Translations under genes and position numbers: made by a program
In this document: positions 9,829-19,035 of the stretch, in pieces
Layout of the letters: each line of letters begins with the position of its first letter
Position numbering within the stretch: the first letter of the stretch is position 1
Notes under the pieces: generated by a model
The model's database searches: none
The model's input: only the letters and a program-made list of their open reading frames with translations
What the model was told of the DNA's origin: nothing
NCBI GenBank assembly: GCA_964371655.1
Contig: CAYJOD010000058.1
Coordinates: 1-39,758, forward strand
DNA: 39,758 nucleotides
Origin: CAZGSN01 sp964371655
GTDB taxonomy: Bacteria; Desulfobacterota; Binatia; HRBIN30
Direction: 5' to 3'

Positions 9829-10491
9829 TCAGGCGAGGGCGCCGACCTCGGTGATGCGCACGGCGACCTGGCGTCCCTCGTCGTACTCGCGGACCTCGCG
9901 TTCCGTCACCACGAGGCCATGGCCCGCGCAGGCGCGTTGGAAGCCGGTGTCGACGGTGCGCACCGATTCCGCGCACCATGCCTTGCCGCCGGGTTTGAGC
10001 TGTCGGTGCAGGAAGTCGGCGACAGCGACCTGCAGTACGGGATCGTAGGTGACGTCGGCGGCGAAGCAATAGTCGGCGGATTCCTGGAGCCGCAGGCTGC
10101 GTAGGTCGGCTTGTCGGACCGAGATCGTGCAGTCGTTCAGGGCGGCATTGGCGCGGGCGAACTCGACGGCGGCGGGATCGAGATCGAACGCGGTCACCGC
10201 GGCGCCGCCTCTTGCCGCGACCACGGCGGTGAGGCCGAGACCGCAACCGATGTCGATGACTTGCTTGCCGGCGCAGTCGACCTCGCCGGCGATGAACCGC
10301 GCCAGGGCGCGCGCCCCTGTCCACAGATGGGCCCAGTACGGCGGCTCCGGAGCATTCGCGTCGGCGAGCAAGGCGTGCGTATCGACGTAGTCCTCCAAGC
10401 GCCGGACAACATGGAGTCGCACCCGTACCGACCCGAGCTCCACGGCAAGCGTGTCGGTTGGGTAGCCGGCAATCACTTCGGGATGATCCAT
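9829..10491 (-). CDS. Class I SAM-dependent methyltransferase (METTL20/ETFB-lysine type)
   Basis: 220-residue cytosolic methyltransferase. Motif I is VIDIGCGLGLTAVVAA, preceded by PYWAHLWTGARALARF, which resembles the pre-motif of the protein-lysine methyltransferase group that includes ETFB lysine methyltransferase and PrmA relatives. Motif II (AFDLDPAAVEFARAN), ADLRSL, and ADVTYDPVL at the motif IV position follow. ETFB or ribosomal protein L7/L12-type lysine methylation is the best guess from the pre-motif; the substrate is not proven. The start ATG is followed by a family-like N-terminus. The toxin-antitoxin pair lies directly downstream on the same strand. Confidence 0.8.
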   Translation of the reverse strand: MDHPEVIAGYPTDTLAVELGSVRVRLHVVRRLEDYVDTHALLADANAPEPPYWAHLWTGARALARFIAGEVDCAGKQVIDIGCGLGLTAVVAARGGAAVTAFDLDPAAVEFARANAALNDCTISVRQADLRSLRLQESADYCFAADVTYDPVLQVAVADFLHRQLKPGGKAWCAESVRTVDTGFQRACAGHGLVVTEREVREYDEGRQVAVRITEVGALA

Positions 10492-10555
10492 GTCTCGACA
10501 CTATCAACCGAAGAAATCGCCACGTAGCAACCGATCCGGGAGGGGGATTGGCGTC

Positions 10556-10670
10556 GACCGAGGCTTCGGACCTCAGGCCCCAGGCATCGGGTGAATACCT
10601 TCATCTTACGCGGGTCCCTGCCCATGGGGGAGCCCCCGAAGTCCGTAGCCTGAAGTCCGAAGCCTACGCC
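10556..10670. repeat. Inverted repeat, GGCTTCGGACCTCAGGCCCC family
   Basis: GAGGCTTCGGACCTCAGGCC (about 10560-10579) faces GTCCGTAGCCTGAAGTCCGA and AGCCT (10641-10665), with a small GGGGGAGCCCCC hairpin (10626-10637) between them. It fills the divergent gap between the methyltransferase and pgpA. Confidence 0.75.
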
Positions 10671-10694
10671 GAATCTAAACCTACACTCGATCGG

Positions 10695-10723
10695 TTGACT
10701 GCGGGCGCCGCTGTCCGTAGCAT
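10695..10723 (+). promoter_or_regulatory. Sigma-70-like promoter of pgpA-cinA
   Basis: TTGACT (10695-10700), exactly 17 bases, TAGCAT (10718-10723). The ATG of pgpA is 12 bases further, leaving a leader of only about 5-7 bases and no ribosome-binding site. Confidence 0.6.
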
Positions 10724-10735
10724 CCGCCGCTCGCC

Positions 10736-11209
10736 ATGCACAAACTGATCATCATCCTCGCCTCAGTCGGATACATTGGGTACATCCCATTTGCTTCCGG
10801 CACCTTCGGCTCGATCGTCGGCATCCCGCTGTTCTTTGCCTTCGACGGCCTCCGTTACGTGTCAACGTCGGCATATCTGCTCACCTTCGCTGCCGCCGTG
10901 CTGGCGGCGTGCTGGATTGCCGGCAGCGCCGAGAAGATTCTCGATGAGCACGACAGTCACAAGATCGTCATCGATGAAGTCGTTGGTTACCTCGCCGCGA
11001 CCCTATTCCTCGAACCCACCTGGTCGCACGCCATCGCCGCGTTCTTCATCTTTCGCGTCCTCGACGTCGTGAAACCGTTTCCGGCGGATTACATCGACGC
11101 GAACCTCTCGGGAGGGTACGGCGTCACCCTCGATGACGTCGTCTCGGGGCTGTACTCCAACCTCGTCCTGCGCGCCTTGATTCTCCTCGGGCTGCCATTC
11201 ATTTCATGA
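10736..11209 (+). CDS. pgpA: Phosphatidylglycerophosphatase A
   Basis: Membrane phosphatase that converts phosphatidylglycerophosphate to phosphatidylglycerol. Visible are the family's N-terminal IPFASGTFGS, the acidic core HKIVIDEVVGYL, FRVLDVVKPFP, and the C-terminal GYGVTLDDVVSGLYSN, with about four membrane helices. The length of 157 residues is typical. Its stop codon overlaps the start of cinA as ATGA, so the two genes are translationally coupled; pgpA-cinA pairing is common in bacteria. A strong promoter sits right at the start. Confidence 0.94.
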   Translation: MHKLIIILASVGYIGYIPFASGTFGSIVGIPLFFAFDGLRYVSTSAYLLTFAAAVLAACWIAGSAEKILDEHDSHKIVIDEVVGYLAATLFLEPTWSHAIAAFFIFRVLDVVKPFPADYIDANLSGGYGVTLDDVVSGLYSNLVLRALILLGLPFIS

Positions 11210-12489
11210 TCCAAACCGCAGCCATCCTCAGCACCGGCGACGAGCTCACCACCGGGCGCACCCTCGACACCAACGCCAACTTCATCGCCGACCAGCTCGT
11301 CGCGGCCGGCTTCGACGTCGTCGCCATTCTGGTCGTCGGCGATTACCCGGAACGACTCACCTGGGCTTGGCAACAGGCGCTGCAGAAGGCCGACGTGGTG
11401 ATCTCAACCGGAGGCTTGGGTCCAACCGCCGACGACTTGACGACGGAGATCGTTGCTGGAGTCATCGGGCGGCAGCTGGTCTTGGACTCAGCTGCGGCCG
11501 AACGCATTCGTCAGATGTTCGCGGCGATGAATCGCGTCATGCCCGAAAACAATCTCAAGCAGGCGCAGTTTCCGGAAGGCGCCACCGTGATCGCCAACGC
11601 CCTCGGCACCGCACCGGGGTATCGGATGACTTTGTCGACGCCGCGCGGCGAGCGCCACCTGGTGGTCCTGCCGGGTGTGCCGCGCGAGATGAAGCCGATG
11701 ATCGAGGAGCAAGTGCTGCCCTGGCTGAGTGCCGCGCGCGGCAGCGACGAGATCTACCGCAGTCATGTGTTCCAGACCTTCGGCATCAGCGAATCGGCGC
11801 TCGACGAGCTGGTCGCCGGCTGCGTCGCACCCGACGAAGGACGCATCGCCTTTCGCGCCGCGTTCCCGCAGATCTCCGTCAAGCTGACCGTTCACGGCGC
11901 GCCGGACCGCACCCCGCGACGTCTCGAAGAGCTGGCGGCACGCCTGCGCGAACGCGTCAGCAGCTATTGCTACGGCGAGGGGGATACGACGATGGAAGCC
12001 GCGGTGGGCGCGCTGCTCAAAGAACGCGGCCGCAGTCTTGCCGTCGCCGAGTCGTGCAGCGGCGGTCTCGTCGGCCATCGACTCACGGCCGTGCCCGGTA
12101 GCTCGGCGTACATGCGCGGCGGCGTCATCGCGTACGCCGACGACGTGAAACAGAAGATCCTCGGCGTCGATGCCGAAACGTTGCGACAGCATGGTGCGGT
12201 CAGCGAACAGACCGCCGCCGAGATGGCCACCGGGGTGCGCCGCGTTCTCGCCGCGGACATCGGCGTCTCGGTTACCGGCGTCGCCGGCCCCGACGGCGGC
12301 ACGGTCGAGAAACCGGTGGGCACGGTCTGCTTCGGCCTCGCCGGCCCCGACGCGGTCTACACCCGCCGCTATCAGCTCTGGGGCAATCGCGAGTGGGTGA
12401 AGCTTCTGTCGTCACAGGTCGCGCTCGACTGGGTGCGAAGATACCTGCTCGGCATGAATCCGACCGACTCCGGCATCCTGCGGCGCTAG
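11206..12489 (+). CDS. cinA: CinA family protein (NMN amidohydrolase / MoCF-domain)
   Basis: 427-residue two-domain CinA. The N-terminal MoaB/MogA-like domain (about 1-170) contains ILSTGDELTTG, TNANFIADQL and STGGLGPTADDLT, associated in other CinA proteins with ADP-ribose pyrophosphatase activity. After a middle segment, the C-terminal PncC-type domain (about 265-420) has AVAESCSGGLVGHRL with the catalytic Ser, GGVIAYADDVKQKILGV, and GVAGPDGGTVEKPVGTV; it deamidates nicotinamide mononucleotide in NAD recycling. It is the second gene of the pgpA operon. recA, often next to cinA, is not here; the next gene is convergent. Confidence 0.94.
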   Translation: MIQTAAILSTGDELTTGRTLDTNANFIADQLVAAGFDVVAILVVGDYPERLTWAWQQALQKADVVISTGGLGPTADDLTTEIVAGVIGRQLVLDSAAAERIRQMFAAMNRVMPENNLKQAQFPEGATVIANALGTAPGYRMTLSTPRGERHLVVLPGVPREMKPMIEEQVLPWLSAARGSDEIYRSHVFQTFGISESALDELVAGCVAPDEGRIAFRAAFPQISVKLTVHGAPDRTPRRLEELAARLRERVSSYCYGEGDTTMEAAVGALLKERGRSLAVAESCSGGLVGHRLTAVPGSSAYMRGGVIAYADDVKQKILGVDAETLRQHGAVSEQTAAEMATGVRRVLAADIGVSVTGVAGPDGGTVEKPVGTVCFGLAGPDAVYTRRYQLWGNREWVKLLSSQVALDWVRRYLLGMNPTDSGILRR

Positions 12490-12560
12490 CAGTCGGGGCG
12501 CGCCAGCTGGGCGCGGGAAACTCCGTGAATCACCGCTCCCTCACGGTCGCGGCTCTGCGC

Positions 12561-13631
12561 TTACTCTTCTTCTGCAAGCACCAGGAGCACCGGATTCTCG
12601 AGCGTCCGTTTCAGATCTTCGAGGAAGCGACCGGCCTCGTAGCCGGTGGCGACGCGATGATCGGCCGACAGGGTTGCATGCATGGTCTTGGCGATCGCGA
12701 GCTGGCCGTCACGCACCACGGCGCGATCCTTGATCGAGCCGACGGCGAGGATGGCGGACTGTGGCGGAATGATCACGGCGCTGAACTCTTCGACGTCGAG
12801 CATGCCGAGATTCGACAGCGTGAAGGTCGCCCCGGTGAGCTTGTCGCTGCGCCCGCTCTGTACCTTTTCGACAACCTCGGCAACGGCGCGCGCCAGGTTG
12901 CGCAGCGAGCGGTTCTGGCAATCGCGCAGCACCGGCGCGATGAGACCGTCTTCGACGGCGACGGCAATGCCGAGGTGCACGGCCTCGTGAAAGACGACGC
13001 CGTCATCCGCCCACGAGGCGTTGAGACGCGGGTTGCGCGGCAACGTCAGCGCCAGCGCCCGCATGATCAGATGCGTGTAGGTCAGCCGCTCCGGGACCTC
13101 GCGACTCTCGCTGAGCGCCTTGCGCAAGCGCGCGGCTTCGCTCATGTCGATCTCGCAGGTGACGTAGAAGTGCGGGATGTCGCGCTTGGAGGCGACCATC
13201 TGCTTGGCAACGGCGGCGCGCAGCTTGGATACATGCGGCTCGGCTGCGGTTGGCTCGGCCGTGTGCGGCTCAGCCGCAACCGTCCCTGACGATGGAGGCG
13301 GGAGCACGATACGCGGCTTGGCCGCCGGGGCGACCCTTGCCGGCTGTGGCGTAGGCGTAGCTGATGCGACCGATCCGTCGGATCCGTCGGATCGGTCCGA
13401 TGACAGCACCGCCAACACCGCTCCGACGGCGGCAACTTCACCGTCCTTCACGCGGATCTCGCTGAGAACACCGGCGTGCTCGGACTCGAGCTCCATGTCG
13501 GCCTTGTCGGTTTCGACCTCGGCGATCACGTCACCGACACGCACCTCATCACCCTCCTGCTTCAGCCAACGCAGGAGAGTGCCTTGTTCCATGGTGTCGC
13601 TCAGCTTTGGGAGTGTGACTTCTACCGCCAT
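12561..13631 (-). CDS. Dihydrolipoamide acyltransferase (E2), short form without a visible subunit-binding domain
   Basis: E2 component of a 2-oxoacid dehydrogenase complex, transferring the acetyl group from lipoyl to CoA. The lipoyl domain (~1-78) has EVETDKADME with the lipoylated Lys. It is followed by a ~70-residue Ser/Asp/Pro/Ala-rich linker, then the catalytic domain starting at VSKLRAAVAKQM, with TFTLSNLGMLDV and the active-site DHRVATG (usually DHRxxDG). The small peripheral subunit-binding domain normally found in the linker is not recognisable. Start: AGAGGA lies seven bases before the second of two adjacent ATGs (13631), giving MAVEVTLPKL; the ATG at 13634 is equivalent. The gene is divergent from the AceE-type E1 and surely partners with it. 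No E3 gene is present here. A codon-level GATCCGTCG repeat encodes part of the linker. Confidence 0.9.
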   Translation of the reverse strand: MAVEVTLPKLSDTMEQGTLLRWLKQEGDEVRVGDVIAEVETDKADMELESEHAGVLSEIRVKDGEVAAVGAVLAVLSSDRSDGSDGSVASATPTPQPARVAPAAKPRIVLPPPSSGTVAAEPHTAEPTAAEPHVSKLRAAVAKQMVASKRDIPHFYVTCEIDMSEAARLRKALSESREVPERLTYTHLIMRALALTLPRNPRLNASWADDGVVFHEAVHLGIAVAVEDGLIAPVLRDCQNRSLRNLARAVAEVVEKVQSGRSDKLTGATFTLSNLGMLDVEEFSAVIIPPQSAILAVGSIKDRAVVRDGQLAIAKTMHATLSADHRVATGYEAGRFLEDLKRTLENPVLLVLAEEE

Positions 13632-13720
13632 CATGTCGTCCTCTACGCGCGAGTATATCGGCAACGGCGCGCGCGGCTAGATGTGTCGACAGATACACGA
13701 CCCGCCGGGCACAAGGCATG

Positions 13721-13748
13721 TTGAACCGATCCCACCGCCACCTACAAT
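13721..13748 (+). promoter_or_regulatory. Probable leaderless promoter of aceE
   Basis: TTGAAC (13721-13726), 16-base spacer, TACAAT (13743-13748). The ATG of aceE is at 13755, seven bases after the -10 box end, so the predicted first transcribed base is at the start codon. No ribosome-binding site precedes the ATG. Confidence 0.6.
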
Positions 13749-13754
13749 CGAACC

Positions 13755-16415
13755 ATGACATCAGCGCAGCCAGTGGAATCGGAACAGTTGCGGGCTTGGG
13801 ACGCGGCGTTCGCCGACCTCGTCCACGAGCAGGGACACTTCCAGGCCGGCCGTATCGTCGAGGCTCTGAACGCGCGCGCCGCAGCCCTGGGCGTCTCTCT
13901 TCCGGTCGCACTATTGAATACCCCTTATGTCAATACGATCCCCGTCGAAGCCCAGCCGCCCTATCCCGGCGACCTCGATCTCGAACACCGTATCCTCAAC
14001 ATCATGCGTTGGAACGCCATGGCGATGGTGATGCACGCCAACAAACGCCACGACGGCATCGGCGGCCATATCTCTACGTACGCTTCGGTCGCGGCCCTGT
14101 TCGAAGTCGGGTTTCATCACTTCTTTCGCGCCGCGACTCAGGAACGAGCCGGTGACCAGGTCTTCTTTCAAGGACACGCCTCGCCCGGCGTCTACGCCCG
14201 CGCCTACCTGGAAGGACGACTGAGCGAGCAGCAGATCTACAACTTCCGCTGCGAGCTGGCACCCGGCGGTGGCTTGTCCTCCTACCCACACCCACGGCTC
14301 ATGCCGCATTTCTGGCAGTTTCCCACGGTGTCGATGGGACTGGCACCGATCACGTCGATCTACCAGGCGCGCTTCAACCGCTACCTGCATGCGCGCGGGC
14401 TCATCGATCAGGACGGCGGACGCATCTGGGCTTTTCTCGGTGACGGTGAGATGGATGAACCGGAAGCGCTGGGCTCGATCACCCTGGCGTCGCGCGAGTG
14501 TCTCGACAATCTCGTCTGGGTCGTGAACTGCAACTTGCAACGCCTCGACGGTCCGGTGCGCGGCAACGGCAAGATTATCCAGGAGCTCGAAGCGATCTTC
14601 CGCGGCGGCGGCTGGAACGTCATCAAGCTGATCTGGGGCGACGACTGGGACCCGCTGCTGGCGCGCGATGCTTCGGGCTTGTTGCGCCAACGCATGGAAG
14701 AGGTCGTCGACGGTCAGTACCAGAAGTATTCGGTGGAGTCGGGGGCCTACATCCGCCAGCACTTCTTCGCAGCCTATCCGGAGCTGCTCGAGCTGGTGCG
14801 CGATCTGACCGACGCCAAGCTGCAGAAGCTGCGCCGGGGCGGACACGACATGCAGAAGATCTACACCGCCTACGCGGCGGCCGCCGCCCACCGCGGCGCA
14901 CCCACCGTGATTCTTGCCAAGACGATCAAGGGCTACGGTCTCGGCGAAGCGGGTGAGGGTCGCAACGTCACGCACCAGCAGAAGAAGCTCAACGACAAGG
15001 AGCTGCGTTCGTTCCGTGATCGCCTCGGCATACCGATTGGCGACGCCGATCTCGCCGGTGCGCCGCTGTACCATCCGGGTGAAGACAGCGAAGAGGTGAG
15101 GTACCTGCGCGAACGGCGCCAAGAGCTCGGCGGCTATCTGCCGCAACGGCGCGTCAGCGCCGTCGTCGTTCCGCCCGCACGCGCCGATCTGTTCACGGAG
15201 TATGAGAACGGTTCCGGCAAGCGCGCGATGGCGACGACGATGGTGATGGTGCGTCTGTTGCGCCAGCTGATGAGCGAGCCCGAGCTCGGTCCGCGTATCG
15301 TGCCGATCGTCCCCGATGAAGCGCGCACCTTCGGCATGGACGCCTTGTTCCGCAAGTTCGGGATCTACTCGTCGAAGGGCCAGCAGTATGATCCGGTCGA
15401 CTCAAACATCGTCGCCTTCTACCGCGAGGCCAAGGATGGCCAGCTGCTCGAGGAAGGCATCACCGAAGCCGGATCGATGGCGTCGTTCACGGCGGCGGCT
15501 ACCGCCTACGCCACCCATGGCGTCGCGATGATTCCATTTTTCTTTTTCTACTCGATGTTCGGTTTTCAGCGCATCGGCGATCTGATCTGGCAGAACGCCG
15601 ATGCGCGCGGGCGTGGTTTTCTGATCGGCGCGACGGCCGGGCGTACGACCTTGGCGGGCGAGGGTCTGCAGCATCAGGACGGCCACAGCCACGTGTTGGC
15701 CAGCACGGTGCCGAGCGTGCACGCCTACGACCCGGCGTTCGCGTACGAGATTGCCGCCATCGTCGAAGAGGGCATGCGCCGCATGCACGTCGACAACCAG
15801 GATTGCGTCTACTACCTGACTGTCGGCAACGAGCTCTACCTGCACCCGGCGCGACCGCAGGGTGCACGGGAAGGCATCCTGCGCGGCATCTACCTGCTCG
15901 CGCCGAGCCCGCGCGCGGCCGGGCCGCGTATCAACCTCTTTGCCAGCGGCGCCATCGTCAACGAAGCCTTGCGCGCCCAGGAGCTTCTCGACGGGCGTGA
16001 CATCGCGGCGCAGGTGTGGAGCGTGACCAGTTACTCCGAGCTGCGTCGCGACGGCTTGGCGGCGCACCGATGGAACATGCTGCACCCACAGGCGCCGGCG
16101 CGTCGTTCCTACCTCGCCGGCGTGCTTGACGCCCACCCCTATCCGATCGTCGCTGCCAGCGACTATATGAAGATCGTCGCCGACCAGATCGCGCCGTTCG
16201 TGCCCGCGGGGTTGTTCGCGCTCGGCACCGACGGCTTCGGGCGCAGCGACATGCGCGCGCCGTTACGCCGCTTCTTCGAAGTCGACGCCGAGTCGATCGC
16301 GGTGGCGGCGTTGCACGTCCTCGCCAACCGCGGCGAGATCGAGCCGGCAAAGGTGTCGCAGGCGATCGCCGATTTCGGGATCGACCCGGAGAAGATCGAC
16401 GCCGCGACGGCGTAG
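13755..16415 (+). CDS. aceE: Pyruvate dehydrogenase E1, homodimeric AceE type
   Basis: Thiamine-diphosphate enzyme that decarboxylates pyruvate and acetylates the lipoyl group of E2. The length of 886 residues matches AceE (887 in E. coli). The N-terminal part has RWNAMAMVMHANKR and GGHISTYAS. The ThDP site is GDGEMDEPEA with NCNLQRLDGPVRGN. The middle contains VILAKTIKGYGLG and ARTFGMDALFRKFGIYS, and the third domain has TAGRTTLAGEGLQHQDGHSH and GTDGFGRSD near the C-terminus. The gene is divergent from the E2 gene with an 89-base-plus promoter region between them. It has no ribosome-binding site and a promoter at the start codon. It is followed by an unrelated PPOX gene with its own strong ribosome-binding site. 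Confidence 0.96.
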   Translation: MTSAQPVESEQLRAWDAAFADLVHEQGHFQAGRIVEALNARAAALGVSLPVALLNTPYVNTIPVEAQPPYPGDLDLEHRILNIMRWNAMAMVMHANKRHDGIGGHISTYASVAALFEVGFHHFFRAATQERAGDQVFFQGHASPGVYARAYLEGRLSEQQIYNFRCELAPGGGLSSYPHPRLMPHFWQFPTVSMGLAPITSIYQARFNRYLHARGLIDQDGGRIWAFLGDGEMDEPEALGSITLASRECLDNLVWVVNCNLQRLDGPVRGNGKIIQELEAIFRGGGWNVIKLIWGDDWDPLLARDASGLLRQRMEEVVDGQYQKYSVESGAYIRQHFFAAYPELLELVRDLTDAKLQKLRRGGHDMQKIYTAYAAAAAHRGAPTVILAKTIKGYGLGEAGEGRNVTHQQKKLNDKELRSFRDRLGIPIGDADLAGAPLYHPGEDSEEVRYLRERRQELGGYLPQRRVSAVVVPPARADLFTEYENGSGKRAMATTMVMVRLLRQLMSEPELGPRIVPIVPDEARTFGMDALFRKFGIYSSKGQQYDPVDSNIVAFYREAKDGQLLEEGITEAGSMASFTAAATAYATHGVAMIPFFFFYSMFGFQRIGDLIWQNADARGRGFLIGATAGRTTLAGEGLQHQDGHSHVLASTVPSVHAYDPAFAYEIAAIVEEGMRRMHVDNQDCVYYLTVGNELYLHPARPQGAREGILRGIYLLAPSPRAAGPRINLFASGAIVNEALRAQELLDGRDIAAQVWSVTSYSELRRDGLAAHRWNMLHPQAPARRSYLAGVLDAHPYPIVAASDYMKIVADQIAPFVPAGLFALGTDGFGRSDMRAPLRRFFEVDAESIAVAALHVLANRGEIEPAKVSQAIADFGIDPEKIDAATA

Positions 16416-16450
16416 GCATCACTTGATAATATACTTCGGAGGAGGAGATC

Positions 16451-17020
16451 ATGCAGCTCTTGCCCCTGGCCCCGCAGCCCTTCACCGCCCCGACCGATCG
16501 CGACATGCTCCCGTCTGAACGGCGGGAGTTCGTGCGCACGCATCGGACCTGCGTCTTTGGATATGCGCGGCGTGCCGATGGGCCATCGATGTCGATCGTC
16601 TACTACATCCCGACCGACGACGACGAGCTGCTGATCTCGACGATGGGCGGTCGCTCGAAGGTGAAAGCCGTCGCACGCACCCGAAAGGTGAGCCTCTGCG
16701 TTCTCGACGAGTGCTGGCCGTTCACCTACGTCCAGGTCTATTGCGACGCGCGGGTCGATACCGACCCAGATTGCGTGGTCGACGTGATGATGGCGGTCGG
16801 CGGTCGGATGTCAGGCCAGCCGCTTCCCGACGAAGCGCGACCGGTCGTGCAGGCGATGGCGAAGGAGGAGGGTCGGGTCGTAATTCGTTGCCGGCCGTAC
16901 TCGACGTTTTCACAGCCGCCGCGGCACCTGCACCGAAACGATCAGGCGGAGAAGATCACCCACTGGATCACAGCGGCCATGCCGTGGGACGCGCGCGACG
17001 AGGGCGGGTCTGTGCCGTGA
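16451..17020 (+). CDS. PPOX-family (FMN/F420-binding split beta-barrel) flavoprotein
   Basis: 189-residue protein of the pyridoxamine-5'-phosphate-oxidase-like superfamily. It shows FVRTHRTCVFGYARR, SIVYYIPTDDDELLISTMGGRSKVKAVART and KVSLCVLDECWPFTYVQVYCDARV, the usual beta-strand order with a G-R-S-K-x-K phosphate or cofactor contact. Members bind FMN or the deazaflavin F420 and reduce diverse substrates; which cofactor applies here cannot be told. The start is certain from GGAGGAGGAG right before the ATG. It lies 35 bases after aceE and may be partly read through from it. Confidence 0.82.
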   Translation: MQLLPLAPQPFTAPTDRDMLPSERREFVRTHRTCVFGYARRADGPSMSIVYYIPTDDDELLISTMGGRSKVKAVARTRKVSLCVLDECWPFTYVQVYCDARVDTDPDCVVDVMMAVGGRMSGQPLPDEARPVVQAMAKEEGRVVIRCRPYSTFSQPPRHLHRNDQAEKITHWITAAMPWDARDEGGSVP

Positions 17021-17508
17021 GGCAACCATAGGACCACACGAAGGACGAGTCAGCAGCGCGGAAAGGGAATGGAAAACCGCAAACAGGCAACCGCAAACTG
17101 ATTATTGCTTACTGCAAGAATGAATGAAGGAAATCCGCAGATGACATAGCGCGAGCTGACGCCCGCAACCCAAGCAGCGCCGGTGTTTGGAAGCACCCCC
17201 TCTCCCGCAATACCCGCGGGAGAGGGTCGGGGTGAGGGATCCGTTTTTTCCCAATGTTCCTCCACCCGATGACCCTCACCCTAACCTCTCTTCGCTAGCT
17301 GTCGGATTTTCTATTTCTTTCGCAGCGCTCAATAATTTGCCGGCTTTCCATCCCCGGTTTTTGGTTTCCTGTTTTCCATTTCTTCCGGTGTGGTCCCGGC
17401 TTTGCCGGGTTAGGGTGAGGACCGTCGGACGAGAGGGACACCCGCCACAGACCCGATCACACTGGCCGGGTGTTTCGTTGCCGGCGCACGATGCGATAAC
17501 CTGCGCCG
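17021..17508. repeat. Repeat-filled gap before the MFS gene
   Basis: No gene is seen. The block AGCGCGAGCTGACGCCCGCA (17149-17168) through GGGGTGAGGGATCC (about 17228-17241) repeats, almost base for base, the block at about 937-1021, including the CCCTCTCCCGC / GCGGGAGAGGG hairpin; reverse arms CCTCACCCTAACC follow near 17275. GGTTTCCTGTTTTCCATT (17363-17380) belongs to the family at 18982-19083. AATCCGCAGATGACA (about 17130) belongs to the family at 23719-23818. Confidence 0.85.
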
Positions 17509-19035
17509 ATGCCGGACCAAGATCACAGGGGCGATCTGGATTCATCCGCCGACTCACTCTCAATTGCGGGAGTGATCTGGGGGCCGGCGCGCCGCAACCT
17601 GACGATCGGATTGATTCTCACCGTGTCCATGGCCGCGTTCGAAGCGTTGGCGGTCGCCACCGTGCTGCCGGCGGCGGTGGCGGACATCGGCGGCTTGAAT
17701 TGGTACGGCTGGGTGTTCAGCGGCTTCATGCTTGCCAATCTGGTGTCGATCACGATGGCCGGCCACGCCGCCGACCGGCAAGGGGTGGCCAGGCCGTTCG
17801 TCATCGGCAGTGCGTTGTTTGTCGCCGGACTTCTCGGCGCTGGCTGCGCGCCGTGGATGCCGTTGATGGTTGCCAGTCGCGTCGCGCAAGGCCTCGGTGC
17901 CGGAGCGATCGGGGCGGTCGCCTATGTGGTGGTGGCGCGTGGCTACAGCGCTGCAGCGCGGCCGCGCATGCTGGCGATGCTGTCGAGTGCTTGGGTGGTC
18001 CCGGGGCTGATCGGTCCGGCGCTGGCTGGCTTCATCGCCGATCACAGCAGCTGGCGTTGGGTATTCATCGGCCTGGCGCCGGCGACCGTCGTGGCGTCGG
18101 CCCTAGCGGTGCCCTCCCTGCGCCGCCTCGACCACTCGCTGGCCGCGGCGAGCGCCGGCAATCCAACCATGACCGCGCTGCGGCTGGCGCTCGGAGCGGG
18201 TGCGGCGATGTACGGCCTCGGGTGTGGTGAGCCGCGGCTCGCGGTCGTGATGATCGTCATCGGGGTGGCGCTGGCGTTGCCGGCGCTGCGACAGCTACTG
18301 CCGGCGGGTACCCTGCGTGCCCAGCGCGGCCTTCCGGCGGCGGTGGCAACGGTGGGTCTGCTCGGCTTCGCCTTCTTCGCGGCGGAAGCATTCCTGCCTC
18401 TGTCACTCATCGAAATGCGGAAGCAGTCGGCGACGGTATCCGGGATCGCGTTGACGGCGGCGACGGTAACGTGGACGTGCGGTGCGTGGATTCAGTCGCA
18501 TTTCGCCGGGCGCTTGAGCCACCGTCTGCTCACCCTGAGCGGCCTGCTCCTGATCATCGTCGGTGTCGCCGGCATCACTACGATCGTGGTGAGCACAGCT
18601 CCCGTTGTCGTGGCCATGATCGCGTGGGGAATTGCCGGGCTCGGCATGGGCCTGGCGTATTCTACGGCGACGCTTGCCGTGCTCGAGGCCGCACCGGAAG
18701 GAGGCGAGGGCGCGGCCGCTGCGGCGGCACAGCTGTCCAACGTGCTCGGCGCTGCGCTTGGCACAGGCGTCGGCGGCGCCATCGTAGCGGTGTCGACGAC
18801 GATGCCGACGCCGTCGCTGGGGAGCGCCATCGCCTTGGTCGACGCGATCGCCATCGTCGTCGCCGCGCTCGGACTGGTTGCTGCGCGCGGATTGCCAGAC
18901 CACCTGAATCGAAGAGCCCTCACCCTAACCCTCTCGCAGAGGAGACTGTCGATTTTCTCCGCAACAGGCCGTCGCTCGGAGAATGGAAAACAGGAAACCG
19001 GAGACCGAAAATCAAAAACCGGCCATTCTGCGTAA
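17509..19035 (+). CDS. MFS transporter with a repeat-derived C-terminal tail
   Basis: Major facilitator superfamily exporter-type permease with about 12-14 membrane helices. Motif A is GHAADRQGVARPF, SRVAQGLGAGAIGA resembles motif B/C of DHA2-type drug exporters, and WRWVFIGLAPAT follows. The natural end is probably near GLVAARGLPDHLNRR; from about 18916 the frame runs on for about 40 residues through a CCCTCACCCTAACCCTCTC repeat and one arm of a GGAAAACAGGAAAC hairpin, giving a basic, low-complexity tail absent from normal transporters. It is preceded by repeats and has no clear ribosome-binding site. The substrate is unknown; a multidrug or metabolite exporter is likely. Confidence 0.85.
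   Translation: MPDQDHRGDLDSSADSLSIAGVIWGPARRNLTIGLILTVSMAAFEALAVATVLPAAVADIGGLNWYGWVFSGFMLANLVSITMAGHAADRQGVARPFVIGSALFVAGLLGAGCAPWMPLMVASRVAQGLGAGAIGAVAYVVVARGYSAAARPRMLAMLSSAWVVPGLIGPALAGFIADHSSWRWVFIGLAPATVVASALAVPSLRRLDHSLAAASAGNPTMTALRLALGAGAAMYGLGCGEPRLAVVMIVIGVALALPALRQLLPAGTLRAQRGLPAAVATVGLLGFAFFAAEAFLPLSLIEMRKQSATVSGIALTAATVTWTCGAWIQSHFAGRLSHRLLTLSGLLLIIVGVAGITTIVVSTAPVVVAMIAWGIAGLGMGLAYSTATLAVLEAAPEGGEGAAAAAAQLSNVLGAALGTGVGGAIVAVSTTMPTPSLGSAIALVDAIAIVVAALGLVAARGLPDHLNRRALTLTLSQRRLSIFSATGRRSENGKQETGDRKSKTGHSA

Noticed and set aside
17187..18230. 347-residue frame running from a repeat into the MFS gene
   Set aside because: Out of frame with the transporter, Arg-rich, and its start lies in repeat sequence.
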